Assembly: GCA_017449495.1 (NCBI GenBank)
Contig: JAFTFO010000014.1
Span: 1-64,000 of the forward strand
Length of the DNA: 64,000 bases
From: Prevotella sp.
GTDB taxonomy: Bacteria > Bacteroidota > Bacteroidia > Bacteroidales > Bacteroidaceae
Reading direction: 5' to 3'
A model generated the notes under the pieces. That model did not search any database. It was not told the origin of the DNA and worked only from the letters and a program-made list of their open reading frames with translations. Shown here in pieces: positions 36,534 through 46,163 of this stretch. Positions within the stretch are counted from its first letter, which is position 1; every line of letters begins with the position of its first letter. The position numbers were made by a program, and so were the translations under genes.

Positions 36534-39434
36534 TTAATGTAACAAGAATTTCAGGATTCCCCTCATCAGGGCGAAGCGTACATACTCCTCCTTGATACAC
36601 TCGAAGGGGAATCCGAGGGTCATTGCCTTGTAGTCAGAGCCGTCGTATGCGACGCAGGCACTCTGTTGGTCAGCATAGCGCATGGCACAGAAGGCAGGTG
36701 CTACGGGTTGCAGCACGTCGGGATGGGTGGCTGCATAGTGGCGTTCGTTGAGTTGACGGTAGAAGGCAAAGGTGGTGCCAAGACCATTGATCGTATTACG
36801 GTGCAAGGAGTCGGCATCGGTACCCAAGTAATTGCATTTGAGCACATCCTCAAGATAACGTCGCTCGGCAGGCATTCTCATGTCGGCACCGATATATGAA
36901 CCGCTGACGAGCAGGGCACCGCCACGTGAGGTGAACAGCTGCAAGTGCTGGCGCATCATCGGAGACAGGGCCTGATAGGGGCGCAATGAGTGACCGTCGT
37001 TCTTCTCAAGACCGAGGATAAGGTCGATCATGTCGTATTTCAGGGGGATGACCTCGTTGGTCTCCAGCGCCTCAGATGAACAACTCACGATGTTGTACTT
37101 TTGGGTATTTGCAATGGCGTCGGCATGGGTGCGGACATAGTTGAAGTCATTGCCAGCAATGAATTGTCCTGCCAGCGTCTCGTCAGTATATCCGAGGCCA
37201 CTGGTCGTCTCCTTGCCCATTGCGGCTTTGTTGAAACAGGTCTGATACCCCAGCCATCCTGCAGTGCGGCCATAGGTGACACCAGCATCCTCTTCGAGAT
37301 CGAAGCCCTGCTCTGCTGCGTTGTCGCGTACGAAAGGTGATGAGAGGCGATGGAAGCCGTTGACAATGAGTACAGTCTTCTCGGCCTCTGGGGTGTAGTA
37401 GCAGGAAACCACCTCACTGGGGAAACTCTCTCCACCTTCGTTGACAGCAGCTACCCGGAAAGAGTATTGGCGTCCCGGGGTGATAGGTATCTTCACGCTG
37501 TTGTGCCCCCGCCCTTTGATGTACTGTCCGTTGTCGAAGCCACTTCTGCCAGTAGCAGTATAGACGATATAGCCTGCAGGCTTGGCTGTGGGCTCAAGGG
37601 GATCTTCGACAGCAGTCCAGTGGACCTCAGCCTCGCCCTTGCCGGTGAGGACGACATAAACATGGTCGGGTGTAAGAGGGCTGACGATATACGGCACTTG
37701 GTGCATACGGCAGATGTAGCGCAACAGGGTCTTGTAGATGCTACGTGCAAGATCGAAGCGGAAGTTGGGGTCCTGACCGAAGCGCATGTCGGCGAAGTTC
37801 TGGTGCGACATGGTCTCGATGATGGCGCTGGGCACTGCGGGCACCCGGCTCTCCGAGTAATTGCGGTCGTAAAGTTCCCGACGCTGCCACTCATGATAGG
37901 TCTTCTGTATGTCGTTAGGAATGACGGTGAGCAGTTCGTCGGCCAGGTCGCGTGAGGCCAGTCGGCTGCGCCCTGTGCCAAGGATGCTGTCAAGGAGGTA
38001 GGTCGTGCAGACGGAGAGTGTGCCAGTGTGGGTCTTTCCGTCTTTGGTATATCCGGCGTCGCTGTGAATGGCCAGCGAGAGTTCTATGGGTACCTTGCGA
38101 CCCGCACTGTCGGGCAAATAGACGGAGCCGCCAGCGAGGAAGTTGGTCATACAGGAACGGACATTGATGTCGTCGCCGTAGTCATCCTGGCCGTCTTTGG
38201 TACTATAGACGGCATAAGGCATGCCCGCCCATTGGGCATAGTAACGAGAACCCTCGAAGCAGCGCGGTAAGAGGCTGACTTCTCCCTCACGGGCGATGTT
38301 ACCCATACCACCACCAAAACGTACGCCATCAGCGGAGACGATGCCGTCGTGCTCGCTGACATTGTCGATCACCACACAGTTACGCTCATTGTTACCCTCG
38401 TCGAAATCGAAGGTGCCGAGATACACCCATGTGGAGCCACCCATCTGCTGATTCACTCGGAACTCTGTGGGGATGCCCTGATGCCACACGGTGTAGTGGG
38501 CGTTGTCGATGCTGCCTTCAACAGTCTGATAGCTCACGTAGACGGCATAACGGCCTGATTCAGGGATGGTGGGATACCAAGTGATGGTACTCTTTAAGCT
38601 GGGATCATTGACGGTGCTGGTCTGTCGGGCTGTCCCAGCTTCAAAAGGATTCTCGCCTTCCTCATAGCCGCCTTCGTGGAAAGCAAATCCTGGTACGTTG
38701 GTGGAATGCCAATCGAAGATGCCTTTGTTCTCTTTATAGCGTGAGCCGTCGGCAGCTTTCTTGGTGTCGTTGTCTATGACAGCCTCATGGTCTTGCCAGT
38801 CACGCTCACGGGGTGTGAACACAATGGCACCTGCCTTCTCTAACATGGGGATGAGGTAGGGTGTGACGATAGTTTGCGTGAATAGGTCCTCACGCGTGCC
38901 GAAGAGGGCCGGACGCTGCCAGCGCCACATGTGGTCCTTGAGATTGTAGTATCGACCGTGACTGGCCCAGAGGGAGATATGCCTGTTTTGCAGACCACGC
39001 GTTATTTTATAAGGTAGGGAGGTGTTGCTCACCCACGGACGGCCTGTATAGTCGATATCTCCCCAGAGACGGTTCGGGTCTTTGTCTTTCTGTAGTCGGG
39101 TAGGGATAAGCTGGCGGATGTCCCACCCGCCAGTCTTGATGACGAGATCATAATGTTTGTAGGCAGGAGAGACCATCTTCTTGACAGCATCGTAGATATC
39201 CTCTACCGATTGAGGGGTAAAGAGTTGTTCGCCAAAGTGTGAATCGGCACATACCTCGATGGTCTTTGTCGTGTCGTTGACGGCGATGCTCTGCAGTCGG
39301 GAGGCCGTTCGTATGAGTTGACCGTAGGGACGATATGCCTTGAAATAGTTGTCGAGAGACTTCTTGATGTCCTGTTGTGCGTTGACAGGGAGTATCAGTA
39401 AGGCTGAAAGGATGAAGGTGCAAAGTCTTTTCAT
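36534..39434 (-). CDS. Secreted amidase_3-like protein with inserted golvesin domain and FnIII
   Basis: 966 residues with a signal peptide (MKRLCTFILSALLILPVNAQ). In order: an N-terminal domain, an amidase_3-like half with His159 (WASHGRYY) and Glu182 (GTREDLF), a golvesin C-terminal-like beta domain (about 276-378, with YAVYVSYQT and WVYLGTFDFDEG), the second amidase half with His457 (LAIHSDAGY) and Glu540 (AIIETMSHQNFADM), a fibronectin III domain (about 605-695) and a C-terminal domain of about 270 residues. The positions fit the zinc ligands and catalytic Glu of N-acetylmuramoyl-L-alanine amidases. Relatives are often labelled xanthan lyase, which this layout does not support. Its start overlaps the acyltransferase stop by 4 bp. 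Confidence 0.8.
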   Translation of the reverse strand: MKRLCTFILSALLILPVNAQQDIKKSLDNYFKAYRPYGQLIRTASRLQSIAVNDTTKTIEVCADSHFGEQLFTPQSVEDIYDAVKKMVSPAYKHYDLVIKTGGWDIRQLIPTRLQKDKDPNRLWGDIDYTGRPWVSNTSLPYKITRGLQNRHISLWASHGRYYNLKDHMWRWQRPALFGTREDLFTQTIVTPYLIPMLEKAGAIVFTPRERDWQDHEAVIDNDTKKAADGSRYKENKGIFDWHSTNVPGFAFHEGGYEEGENPFEAGTARQTSTVNDPSLKSTITWYPTIPESGRYAVYVSYQTVEGSIDNAHYTVWHQGIPTEFRVNQQMGGSTWVYLGTFDFDEGNNERNCVVIDNVSEHDGIVSADGVRFGGGMGNIAREGEVSLLPRCFEGSRYYAQWAGMPYAVYSTKDGQDDYGDDINVRSCMTNFLAGGSVYLPDSAGRKVPIELSLAIHSDAGYTKDGKTHTGTLSVCTTYLLDSILGTGRSRLASRDLADELLTVIPNDIQKTYHEWQRRELYDRNYSESRVPAVPSAIIETMSHQNFADMRFGQDPNFRFDLARSIYKTLLRYICRMHQVPYIVSPLTPDHVYVVLTGKGEAEVHWTAVEDPLEPTAKPAGYIVYTATGRSGFDNGQYIKGRGHNSVKIPITPGRQYSFRVAAVNEGGESFPSEVVSCYYTPEAEKTVLIVNGFHRLSSPFVRDNAAEQGFDLEEDAGVTYGRTAGWLGYQTCFNKAAMGKETTSGLGYTDETLAGQFIAGNDFNYVRTHADAIANTQKYNIVSCSSEALETNEVIPLKYDMIDLILGLEKNDGHSLRPYQALSPMMRQHLQLFTSRGGALLVSGSYIGADMRMPAERRYLEDVLKCNYLGTDADSLHRNTINGLGTTFAFYRQLNERHYAATHPDVLQPVAPAFCAMRYADQQSACVAYDGSDYKAMTLGFPFECIKEEYVRFALMRGILKFLLH

Positions 39435-39988
39435 ACGAGTTCTCCAATGGTAAAGTTCTCAGGCTTCTTTCCCTTGAAGTCCTTGTAATAGAGCTTGATA
39501 TCTCTCATGTCGCGATCCAGGTCACCAGAAGGATTGATAGTCTTGGTGCATTGGATCCGCTTCTGCTCATAGTCGATGCCATAGAGCAGGATGGGAAGTC
39601 CTGCCTTTAGGGCGATAAAATAGAAGCCTTTCTTCCAGTCGGCCGTCTTCGAGCGTGTACCCTCTGGCGTGATGCAGAGGTGAAAGGTCTGTGCAGCCTT
39701 GGCGGTCTCGGCCATCGCGTCAGTCATACTGGTCTTCTTCTGACGGTACACAGGGATACCTCCGAGTCGCTTGAACAAGGGACCCAGTGGCCAGAAGAAC
39801 CACTCTTTCTTCATCAGGAAATTGCTCTTCATGCCTATTGACCTGCTATAGAGCAATCCAAGAATGAAATCCCAGTTGCTGGTATGTGGCGCCAGGCAGA
39901 TAATATACTTGTCGGGATGGTCTTCTGTTACTTCAGCAGTCCACCCCATACGTTTGTATAGCAACCAGTTACAAAACGACTTCCACAT
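39431..39988 (-). CDS. PlsC-type acyltransferase
   Basis: 185 residues. The HX4D motif (APHTSNWDF), then GGIPVYRQKK and the glycerol-phosphate site ITPEGTRSKTADWKKGFYFIALKAGLPIL, cited here in part, mark the 1-acyl-glycerol-3-phosphate acyltransferase superfamily. It is short, as in the branch that acylates membrane lipids or ornithine lipids. It probably sits at the inner membrane. The secreted amidase gene follows with a 4-bp overlap. Confidence 0.88.
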   Translation of the reverse strand: MWKSFCNWLLYKRMGWTAEVTEDHPDKYIICLAPHTSNWDFILGLLYSRSIGMKSNFLMKKEWFFWPLGPLFKRLGGIPVYRQKKTSMTDAMAETAKAAQTFHLCITPEGTRSKTADWKKGFYFIALKAGLPILLYGIDYEQKRIQCTKTINPSGDLDRDMRDIKLYYKDFKGKKPENFTIGELV

Positions 39989-39995
39989 AAATATC

Positions 39996-40262
39996 CTATG
40001 CGTTTAACTGATCCAGAATATCACTAACCTGCGCACTGAACTGCTCACGCAGATTCTGGAAATACTTCTTGGCAGGAATACCTGGTTCCGGGTGAGAAAC
40101 TCTGCGGATGGCGTTATCCTGCAACTTCACGATGGAGAATACATGTGCATTTAAGTTCTCCTTATTTTCCTCTGGTCCGTAGAGAGATACGGCTACACAT
40201 TCTGCAAATAATGCTTCACAAATCAGATTGATTCTTTTCTTTAGTTTTCTTTTGTTTGCCAT
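39996..40262 (-). CDS. Small conserved protein of unknown function
   Basis: 88 residues with a basic start (MANKRKLKKRINLICEALFAECVAV), then YGPEENKENLNAHVFSIVKLQD and a helical C-terminus. No family recognised. First gene of a minus-strand unit with the acyltransferase 7 bp after it; a -7 box lies upstream. Confidence 0.75.
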   Translation of the reverse strand: MANKRKLKKRINLICEALFAECVAVSLYGPEENKENLNAHVFSIVKLQDNAIRRVSHPEPGIPAKKYFQNLREQFSAQVSDILDQLNA

Positions 40263-40306
40263 AATCTTTTCTCTTTGTAAAAAGTGAATTTGCTAAATTG
40301 ACTAAG

Positions 40307-40336
40307 CAAAGATAAGCAATTTTTTCGATATACAAA
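40307..40336 (-). promoter_or_regulatory. Promoter of the 39996-40262 gene and the following unit
   Basis: TATCTTTG (40307-40314) on the minus strand with TTTG (40333-40336) 18 nt upstream, slightly short spacing. Confidence 0.6.
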
Positions 40337-40409
40337 GCCTTTACGACCAAAAAAATATTAAAATGACTAATTTAGCCTACTTTCTTTCGTATTTCTAACA
40401 AAAATAAAC

Positions 40410-40417
40410 TAATTTTG
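40410..40417 (+). promoter_or_regulatory. -7 box of pfp
   Basis: TAATTTTG followed by CACG, 46 nt before the ATG; the -33 region has only TTCG. Confidence 0.5.
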
Positions 40418-40463
40418 CACGTCGAAAAGAATTATTCATTTCTAAAATAACAATTATCAGATT

Positions 40464-42101
40464 ATGGAAAAAAGTGCATTGCAGATGGCGAGAGCCGCCT
40501 ATCAGCCGAAGTTGCCTAAGGCACTTCAGGGTGCAGTGAAAATCAAGGAGGGTCAGCCTACCCAGAGTGTCGGCGACCAGGAAGAGATCAAGAAGTTGTT
40601 CCCCAACACCTATGGCATGCCTATCGTGGAGTTCGAGCCCGCTACCGAGTCCAACAATACGAAAATGAACGTAGGTATTATCCTTTCCGGTGGTCAGGCC
40701 CCTGGTGGTCATAACGTTATCACCGGTTTGTTCGACCAAATTAAGAAGTTGAATCCCGAGAACCGTCTTTATGGCTTCATCCTTGGCCCTGGTGGTCTTG
40801 TTGACCACAACTACATGGAACTGACTAAGGAGATCGTCGACGAGTATCGTAATACCGGTGGTTTCGATATGATTGGTTCTGGGCGTACAAAGCTGGAGAA
40901 GGTCGACCAGTTCGAGAAGGGACTTGAGATTATTCGCGAACTCGACATCAAGGCTATTGTGATTATCGGCGGTGACGACTCCAATACCAATGCCTGCGTG
41001 CTGGCTGAATATTATGCTGCCAACAAGTATGGTGTGCAGGTGATCGGTTGTCCGAAGACCATCGACGGTGACCTGAAGAACTCGCAGATTGAGACTTCTT
41101 TCGGTTTTGATACCGCTTGTAAGACCTATTCAGAACTTATCGGTAACATCGAGCGCGACTGTAATTCAGCCCGCAAGTACTGGCACTTCATCAAGGTGAT
41201 GGGACGCTCGGCTTCTCACATCGCCCTTGAGTGTGCCCTGCAGACTCAGCCGAATATCTGTCTCGTCTCTGAGGAGATTGAGCAGAAGGGCATGAGCCTC
41301 GACGACATCGTGGCATACATCGCCAATGCTGTCTGTCAGCGCGCAGCTGATGGTAACAACTTCGGTACGGTGATCATCCCAGAGGGTGTCATCGAGTTCA
41401 TCCCTGCCATCAAGAAGCTGATTGCCCAGTTGAACGATGTGCTCGCACTACCTGAGGCCAAGGACCTGGGTCGTTCTGAGTCAATTGACTTTGTGAAGAG
41501 TCATCTTACAGAAGATAACCTTGCAGTATTCAACTCCCTGCCTACGGGTGTCGCCCGTCAACTTGCCCTTGACCGCGATCCTCACGGTAATGTTCAGGTG
41601 TCACTCATCGAGACAGAGAAGCTGCTCTCGACGATGGTTGCCCAGAAGCTTGAGAGGATGAAGAAAGAAGGTAAGTTTACTGGTAAATTCGCTGCTTTGC
41701 ACCACTTCTTCGGCTATGAGGGTCGTTGTGCTGCTCCTTCAAATTTCGATGCCGACTACTGCTATGCCCTTGGTACCTCTGCCGCACAGCTGATTGCCAA
41801 TGGCAAGACTGGTTATATGGCTATCGTGAAGAATACGACAGCTCCTGCCGACCAATGGATTGCCGGTGGTGTGCCCATCACTATGATGATGAACATGGAG
41901 CGTCGTAACGGTGAGATGAAGCCCGTGATCCGCAAGGCACTCGTCGAACTCGACGGTGCACCTTTCAAGGCTTTTGCTGCTGAGCGCGATCGTTGGGCCC
42001 GTGAGACGGCTTACGTCTATCCCGGCCCCATCCAGTATTGGGGACCGACAGAGGTCTGCGACCAGCCAACGAAGACGCTGGCACTCGAACAGAAGAAATA
42101 A
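40464..42101 (+). CDS. pfp: Diphosphate-dependent fructose-6-phosphate 1-phosphotransferase
   Basis: 545 residues, the long PPi-PFK type. It phosphorylates fructose 6-phosphate reversibly with pyrophosphate in the cytoplasm. Seen: [33 protein letters not shown] and [24 protein letters not shown]. The Asp in GGDDS and the Lys in PKTIDGD are the residues that set PPi instead of ATP use. It has its own promoter and terminator. An ATP-type PFK is coded at 49971, so the cell can run both routes. Confidence 0.96.
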   Translation: MEKSALQMARAAYQPKLPKALQGAVKIKEGQPTQSVGDQEEIKKLFPNTYGMPIVEFEPATESNNTKMNVGIILSGGQAPGGHNVITGLFDQIKKLNPENRLYGFILGPGGLVDHNYMELTKEIVDEYRNTGGFDMIGSGRTKLEKVDQFEKGLEIIRELDIKAIVIIGGDDSNTNACVLAEYYAANKYGVQVIGCPKTIDGDLKNSQIETSFGFDTACKTYSELIGNIERDCNSARKYWHFIKVMGRSASHIALECALQTQPNICLVSEEIEQKGMSLDDIVAYIANAVCQRAADGNNFGTVIIPEGVIEFIPAIKKLIAQLNDVLALPEAKDLGRSESIDFVKSHLTEDNLAVFNSLPTGVARQLALDRDPHGNVQVSLIETEKLLSTMVAQKLERMKKEGKFTGKFAALHHFFGYEGRCAAPSNFDADYCYALGTSAAQLIANGKTGYMAIVKNTTAPADQWIAGGVPITMMMNMERRNGEMKPVIRKALVELDGAPFKAFAAERDRWARETAYVYPGPIQYWGPTEVCDQPTKTLALEQKK

Positions 42102-42122
42102 CTTTTAAAGAAGAACTGAGAG

Positions 42123-42160
42123 AGAGGGGCTCTGCCTTGAAAAGCAGGGTCCCTCTTTTC
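42123..42160 (+). terminator. Terminator of pfp
   Basis: Stem AGAGGG (42123-42128) with CCCTCT (42151-42156), extended by CTGC/GCAG, then TTTTC. Confidence 0.75.
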
Positions 42161-42176
42161 TGAAAGATGAACTGCA

Positions 42177-43073
42177 TTGGCTAAGAAGCGCGTTGTCCGC
42201 CGTAAGGGCGTTGGGTCTACCCGTACTTATCATGGTCCACAAGGCCGTCGTAAGCCCAATGTCTTTGTACGCTTTCTGCAGCGTGTCCCTTCCTGGGGCT
42301 GGTGGATTGGTGGCGCTGCCATCGTCTTGGCATACATCTGGTTCTTCTATTATTTCTTTGTGGGACCCTTCGGGTTCCGTTGGCGGGCACTCTATGGCAC
42401 CGTCAACTATCCTGAAGGCTATGAGATTCACGGCATAGACATCTCTCATCATCAGGGGCGTATCGACTGGGGTGAGTTGAAAGACAATGGCTCCATCAAC
42501 AAGTGCCCCATCCGTTTTGTCATGATCAAGGCTACTGAAGGTGCCACGCAGACAGATGAGAACTTCCGTGACAACTTTTATCAAGCCCGAGAGAACGGTT
42601 TTACACGCGGTGCCTATCATTTCTATAGCGTGCATACGCCCGCAGAGCAGCAAGCCTGGCACTACATCAGTACTGTCAAGCTCGAGAACGGCGACCTGCC
42701 CCCTGTACTCGACGTGGAGCATAAGCCGAAAGAGCAGACTGATGAGGAGTTCAAGACTTCGGTACTGCAGTGGCTCGATATGGTTGAGAAGCACTATCAG
42801 GTGAAGCCCATTATCTATACCTATTTCAAGTTTAAGATGCGTTATCTCAATGATACCATCTTCGACCAGTATCCCTACTGGATTGCCCACTATTATGTGG
42901 ATTCCCTTGAATACAAGGGCAAGTGGAAATTCTGGCAGCATACTGATGCAGGTCGGTTGCCAGGTATCAAGGGTAATGTCGATTTCAACATCTATAACGG
43001 TTCGTACTACGATTTGCGTCAGATGACCATCGGCTCTCAAGAGAACATCGGCGAAAAGGCTTACAGCGAATGA
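42177..43073 (+). CDS. GH25 lysozyme-like muramidase, membrane anchored
   Basis: 298 residues from a TTG; no ATG is in frame nearby. A basic N-terminus ([12 protein letters not shown]), one membrane helix ([20 protein letters not shown]) and then the GH25 barrel: [16 protein letters not shown] with the first catalytic Asp, [33 protein letters not shown] with Asp/Glu, and [12 protein letters not shown] with [11 protein letters not shown]. It should cut the MurNAc-GlcNAc bond in peptidoglycan at the inner membrane's outer face. Its stop overlaps the truA start (ATGA). Confidence 0.9.
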   Translation: MAKKRVVRRKGVGSTRTYHGPQGRRKPNVFVRFLQRVPSWGWWIGGAAIVLAYIWFFYYFFVGPFGFRWRALYGTVNYPEGYEIHGIDISHHQGRIDWGELKDNGSINKCPIRFVMIKATEGATQTDENFRDNFYQARENGFTRGAYHFYSVHTPAEQQAWHYISTVKLENGDLPPVLDVEHKPKEQTDEEFKTSVLQWLDMVEKHYQVKPIIYTYFKFKMRYLNDTIFDQYPYWIAHYYVDSLEYKGKWKFWQHTDAGRLPGIKGNVDFNIYNGSYYDLRQMTIGSQENIGEKAYSE

Positions 43074-43825
43074 GATACTTCATCACCCTCAGCTATGACG
43101 GTACGCACTATCACGGCTGGCAGATACAGCCTAACGGCCCTTCTGTGCAGGAGAAGCTGCAATGGGCACTGTCGACAATCCTTCGTCAGGAGGATATCCT
43201 GGTGACAGGTGCTGGTCGTACCGATGCAGGTGTTCATGCCCGCATGATGGTGGCTCACTTCGATTTTTGCGGATTCTGGGGAGAGAAGCAAGGCGAGGGA
43301 CTTGACTGCAAACAGTTGGCCTATAAGCTAAATCGCCTGTTGCCTCAGGATATCGCAATCCAAGCTATTCAGCCTGTGCGTGATGACATGCATGCCCGTT
43401 TCTCAGCCACCTCGCGCACGTACCATTATTATATACATACTATAAAGGACCCTTTTCGTAGGGCATATTCATGTGAACTGCATTATCCGCTTGACTTCAA
43501 ACTGATGAATGTGGCAGCTGCGATGTTACTGAACTATGAAGACTTCGGCGCCTTCTGCAAAGCTCATGCCGACGTGAAGACCACTCTCTGTCATGTCACG
43601 GTTGCCGAGTGGCGCGAGACCTCTCCCACGAGTTGGTATTTCGAGATCACAGCCAACAGGTTTTTACGGAATATGGTGCGGGCAATCGTTGGTACGCTGA
43701 TTGATGTTGGTCGCGGTCGGCTTTCGCTCGATGACTTCCGAAAGGTCATCGAGGGCCGACGTCGTACAGAGGCCGGCGAGTCTATGCCTGCAAATGCCCT
43801 TTTCCTCGAAAACATCACCTATTGA
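43070..43825 (+). CDS. truA: tRNA pseudouridine synthase A
   Basis: 251 residues. It makes pseudouridine at positions 38-40 of the tRNA anticodon arm. Catalytic Asp in [18 protein letters not shown]; also [23 protein letters not shown] and [22 protein letters not shown]. It overlaps GH25 upstream by 4 bp; the transporter gene begins 3 bp after it. Confidence 0.97.
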   Translation: MRYFITLSYDGTHYHGWQIQPNGPSVQEKLQWALSTILRQEDILVTGAGRTDAGVHARMMVAHFDFCGFWGEKQGEGLDCKQLAYKLNRLLPQDIAIQAIQPVRDDMHARFSATSRTYHYYIHTIKDPFRRAYSCELHYPLDFKLMNVAAAMLLNYEDFGAFCKAHADVKTTLCHVTVAEWRETSPTSWYFEITANRFLRNMVRAIVGTLIDVGRGRLSLDDFRKVIEGRRRTEAGESMPANALFLENITY

Positions 43826-43827
43826 TT

Positions 43828-44745
43828 ATGTGGTTAGTTTTAGCATTCTTGTCGGCAGCGCTGCTCGGCTGCTATGACTCCTTCAAGAAACAGGCGCTGA
43901 AGGACAATGCCGTCATACCCGTGTTGTTCCTCAACACCCTCTTTTCGTCGCTCATCTTCCTGCCCTGCATCATTCTCAGCAGCACCTCCCATGTGCTCGA
44001 CGGCACCGTCTTCCTGACGGCTTCCGGCGGCTGGGAGATGCACAAGTACATTCTGCTCAAGGCCCTCATCGTGCTGTCGAGTTGGATTCTCGGCTATTTC
44101 GGCATGAAGCATCTGCCCCTGACCATCGTAGGGCCTATCAACGCCACGCGGCCCGTGATGGTGCTCGTCGGAGCACTCCTGTTCTTTGGTGAACGGCTCA
44201 ACCTGTGGCAGTGGCTCGGCGTGCTCCTGGCCGTTGCTTCCTTCCTGATGCTCAGTCGTAGCGGAAAGAAAGAAGGCATTGACTTCAAGCACGACCACTG
44301 GATCTATATGATTGTCGGTGCCGCGCTGTTAGGAGCCGTCAGCGGTCTCTACGACAAGTACCTCATGGCGCCCGTCGAGAGCGGTGGGGTAGGGCTCGAC
44401 CGCATGATGGTGCAGTCGTGGTACAACATCTACCAATGTGGCATGATGGCCCTGATGCTCTGGCTGCTCTGGTGGCCCAAGCACGAACAGACCACTCCCT
44501 TCCATTGGTCGTGGTCCATCCTCGGCGTAAGTATCTTCCTGTCTACTGCCGACTTCATGTATTTCTATTCCCTGTCGCTGCCCGACGCGATGATCTCCAT
44601 CGTGTCAATGATTCGTCGTGGCAGCGTCATCGTCAGCTTCCTCTTCGGCGCCATGTTCTTCCATGAGAAGAACCTCCGTGCCAAAGCCGTCGACCTCGCT
44701 CTGGTACTGCTGGGCATGATCTTCCTCGCCATCGGCAGTAAATAA
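43828..44745 (+). CDS. EamA/DMT family transporter
   Basis: About 305 residues from the ATG at 43828, 3 bp after truA. Ten membrane helices in two EamA halves: VLAFLSAALLGCYDSFKKQAL..., HLPLTIVGPINATRPVMVLVGALLFFGERL (quoted in part) and later FLFGAMFFHEKNL. A drug/metabolite transporter; the substrate cannot be told. The unit ends at a terminator at 44774. Confidence 0.88.
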   Translation: MWLVLAFLSAALLGCYDSFKKQALKDNAVIPVLFLNTLFSSLIFLPCIILSSTSHVLDGTVFLTASGGWEMHKYILLKALIVLSSWILGYFGMKHLPLTIVGPINATRPVMVLVGALLFFGERLNLWQWLGVLLAVASFLMLSRSGKKEGIDFKHDHWIYMIVGAALLGAVSGLYDKYLMAPVESGGVGLDRMMVQSWYNIYQCGMMALMLWLLWWPKHEQTTPFHWSWSILGVSIFLSTADFMYFYSLSLPDAMISIVSMIRRGSVIVSFLFGAMFFHEKNLRAKAVDLALVLLGMIFLAIGSK

Positions 44746-44773
44746 TCCATCTGAGTGCAAATATCTTTAACGG

Positions 44774-44803
44774 AGGCTTCCTAAAACGGGAAGCCTTTCT
44801 CTT
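44774..44803 (+). terminator. Terminator of the GH25-truA-EamA unit
   Basis: 8-bp stem AGGCTTCC (44774-44781) with GGAAGCCT (44789-44796), then TTCTCTTTC. Confidence 0.85.
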
Positions 44804-45110
44804 TCATTCGAGTTTAATGACACACGTGACACTCATGACACCTTATGTTGTGGTATATTTCAACGTTTGGAAGAAAATAGCAGCAAAAATGCAAAAAGTT
44901 TAAGGAATGTACATATAGTCGAATAAAATTCGTATCATTGCACCGTATTGCCTGCCTGTCATGTGTGATTGGCATAAAGGACGATACAAAACTTTTGATT
45001 GCTCAATTCTCGTTCGAACTGCGACCTCGAAAGAAGAAAGACGAGCAGAACATTACCATATTGGAGTATGCACATAGTGCAGACTTCAAAATACGTGGTA
45101 ATGGGTTGTC

Positions 45111-45150
45111 GCAGACCTGAACGAGAGTATGGAGAGGTCTGCATTTTCAT
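45111..45150 (+). terminator. Hairpin with T-rich tail upstream of the dockerin-like gene
   Basis: 8-bp stem GCAGACCT (45111-45118) with AGGTCTGC (45135-45142), then ATTTTCATTTT. It could end a short leader transcript or act as an attenuator for 45230. Confidence 0.6.
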
Positions 45151-45229
45151 TTTCCAAATTTGTTAGTGCTGACTTTCCAAATTGAAGAAGTAGTATTAAC
45201 AACATAGTAATAACTTAAAAGCAATAAGT

Positions 45230-46075
45230 ATGAAAAGGAAATTTACCCTCGTATTGATGGCGTTATTGATGACGTTGTTCAGTGTAAATGCAAACGCACA
45301 GAGTAGCGGAACACCCATTAAGGGTGATGTGGATGGTAATGGTGTGGTGAATGCAGCAGATGTTGTTGCAGTCGTGAGCATCATTATGGAGCAGGAAGGA
45401 CAAAGTGGTGGCACAAAGTACTACTGGTATGCAGGCATTGCGGAGCCGACGGCGGAGAACATCGCCTCTATTGCCTTAGGTTCGTCAAATGAGATTCCTA
45501 ACTGGAATACACATATATTACAATTCTTAAATGAGACAGAATCAGACCAAACTGCTTATATCGCTATACCTGCTGATTTTAATGCAAAATTTACTGATAG
45601 TTCAGGTACTTATGAAATGAACCTCGTTGAAGATGGTACATTTACATATAACGGAGTTACATACGAAGTAAAGCATAAAAATTCACCAGTTAAAGCAGGC
45701 AAGACTCAAACGTTTTATGTAACAACCAAAACTGAGAAGACGACGTACTACTGGTATGCGGGTATTGAAATACCAACAGCAGAAAACATTCGTAATTTAG
45801 CAATTGGTTCTTCTAATGAAAAACCATCATGGGATAAGTATGAATTAGTATATCAAAACAATACATCTGAAATTGTAGAAGATACTTATGTTGCTGTGCC
45901 ACAAGAATGGAATGTTAGGTTTAGTGATAGTTCTGGCACATTTACAATGGATTTAACTGATAGAGGTACATTTACATATAATGGTGTTGTATATCAAATA
46001 TGGGAAAATAGTATTAGACTTAAAACAGGAAGAACATCAAGATTCTATGCAAATACACAATCGGAGAATGAATAA
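45230..46075 (+). CDS. Secreted protein with dockerin-like motif and two repeats
   Basis: 281 residues with a signal peptide (MKRKFTLVLMALLMTLFSVNANAQ). Right after it comes a dockerin/EF-hand-like segment (GDVDGNGVVNAADVVAVVSI) that should bind calcium. Two repeats of about 100 residues follow, each starting with YYWYAGI..PTAENI and containing GSSNE.P.W, F.DSSGT and GTFTYNGV.Y. The repeats are not a family I know. The second half is clearly more AT-rich than its neighbours, a sign of transfer or recombination. It is likely exported; its partner is unknown. Confidence 0.75.
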   Translation: MKRKFTLVLMALLMTLFSVNANAQSSGTPIKGDVDGNGVVNAADVVAVVSIIMEQEGQSGGTKYYWYAGIAEPTAENIASIALGSSNEIPNWNTHILQFLNETESDQTAYIAIPADFNAKFTDSSGTYEMNLVEDGTFTYNGVTYEVKHKNSPVKAGKTQTFYVTTKTEKTTYYWYAGIEIPTAENIRNLAIGSSNEKPSWDKYELVYQNNTSEIVEDTYVAVPQEWNVRFSDSSGTFTMDLTDRGTFTYNGVVYQIWENSIRLKTGRTSRFYANTQSENE

Positions 46076-46163
46076 CAAAAAATGCACAAGGGGGCTGGAA
46101 CGATGTGTTACTTTCGTTTTTGACAACTAATGGTTATTTAAAGGAAAAGGAGGATTAAGAATT

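Larger units (their letters stand above)
44746..45229. other. 484-bp gene-free interval
   Basis: It holds the terminator of the truA group (44774), a possible -7 box TATCATTG (44932-44939) without a good -33 element, a 170-nt stretch with only short unconvincing ORFs, a second hairpin with a T-rich tail (45111-45150) and an AT-rich leader with the repeat TTTCCAAATT (twice) before the dockerin-like gene. Confidence 0.6.

Noticed and set aside
42105..43040. 311-codon minus-strand ORF opposite GH25
   Set aside because: No family features; the GH25 motifs and the ATGA overlap with truA support the plus strand.
44938..45120. 60-codon ORF in the gap before the dockerin-like gene
   Set aside because: It begins with a TTG inside a promoter-like box and ends in a hairpin; no homology or coding bias is seen.
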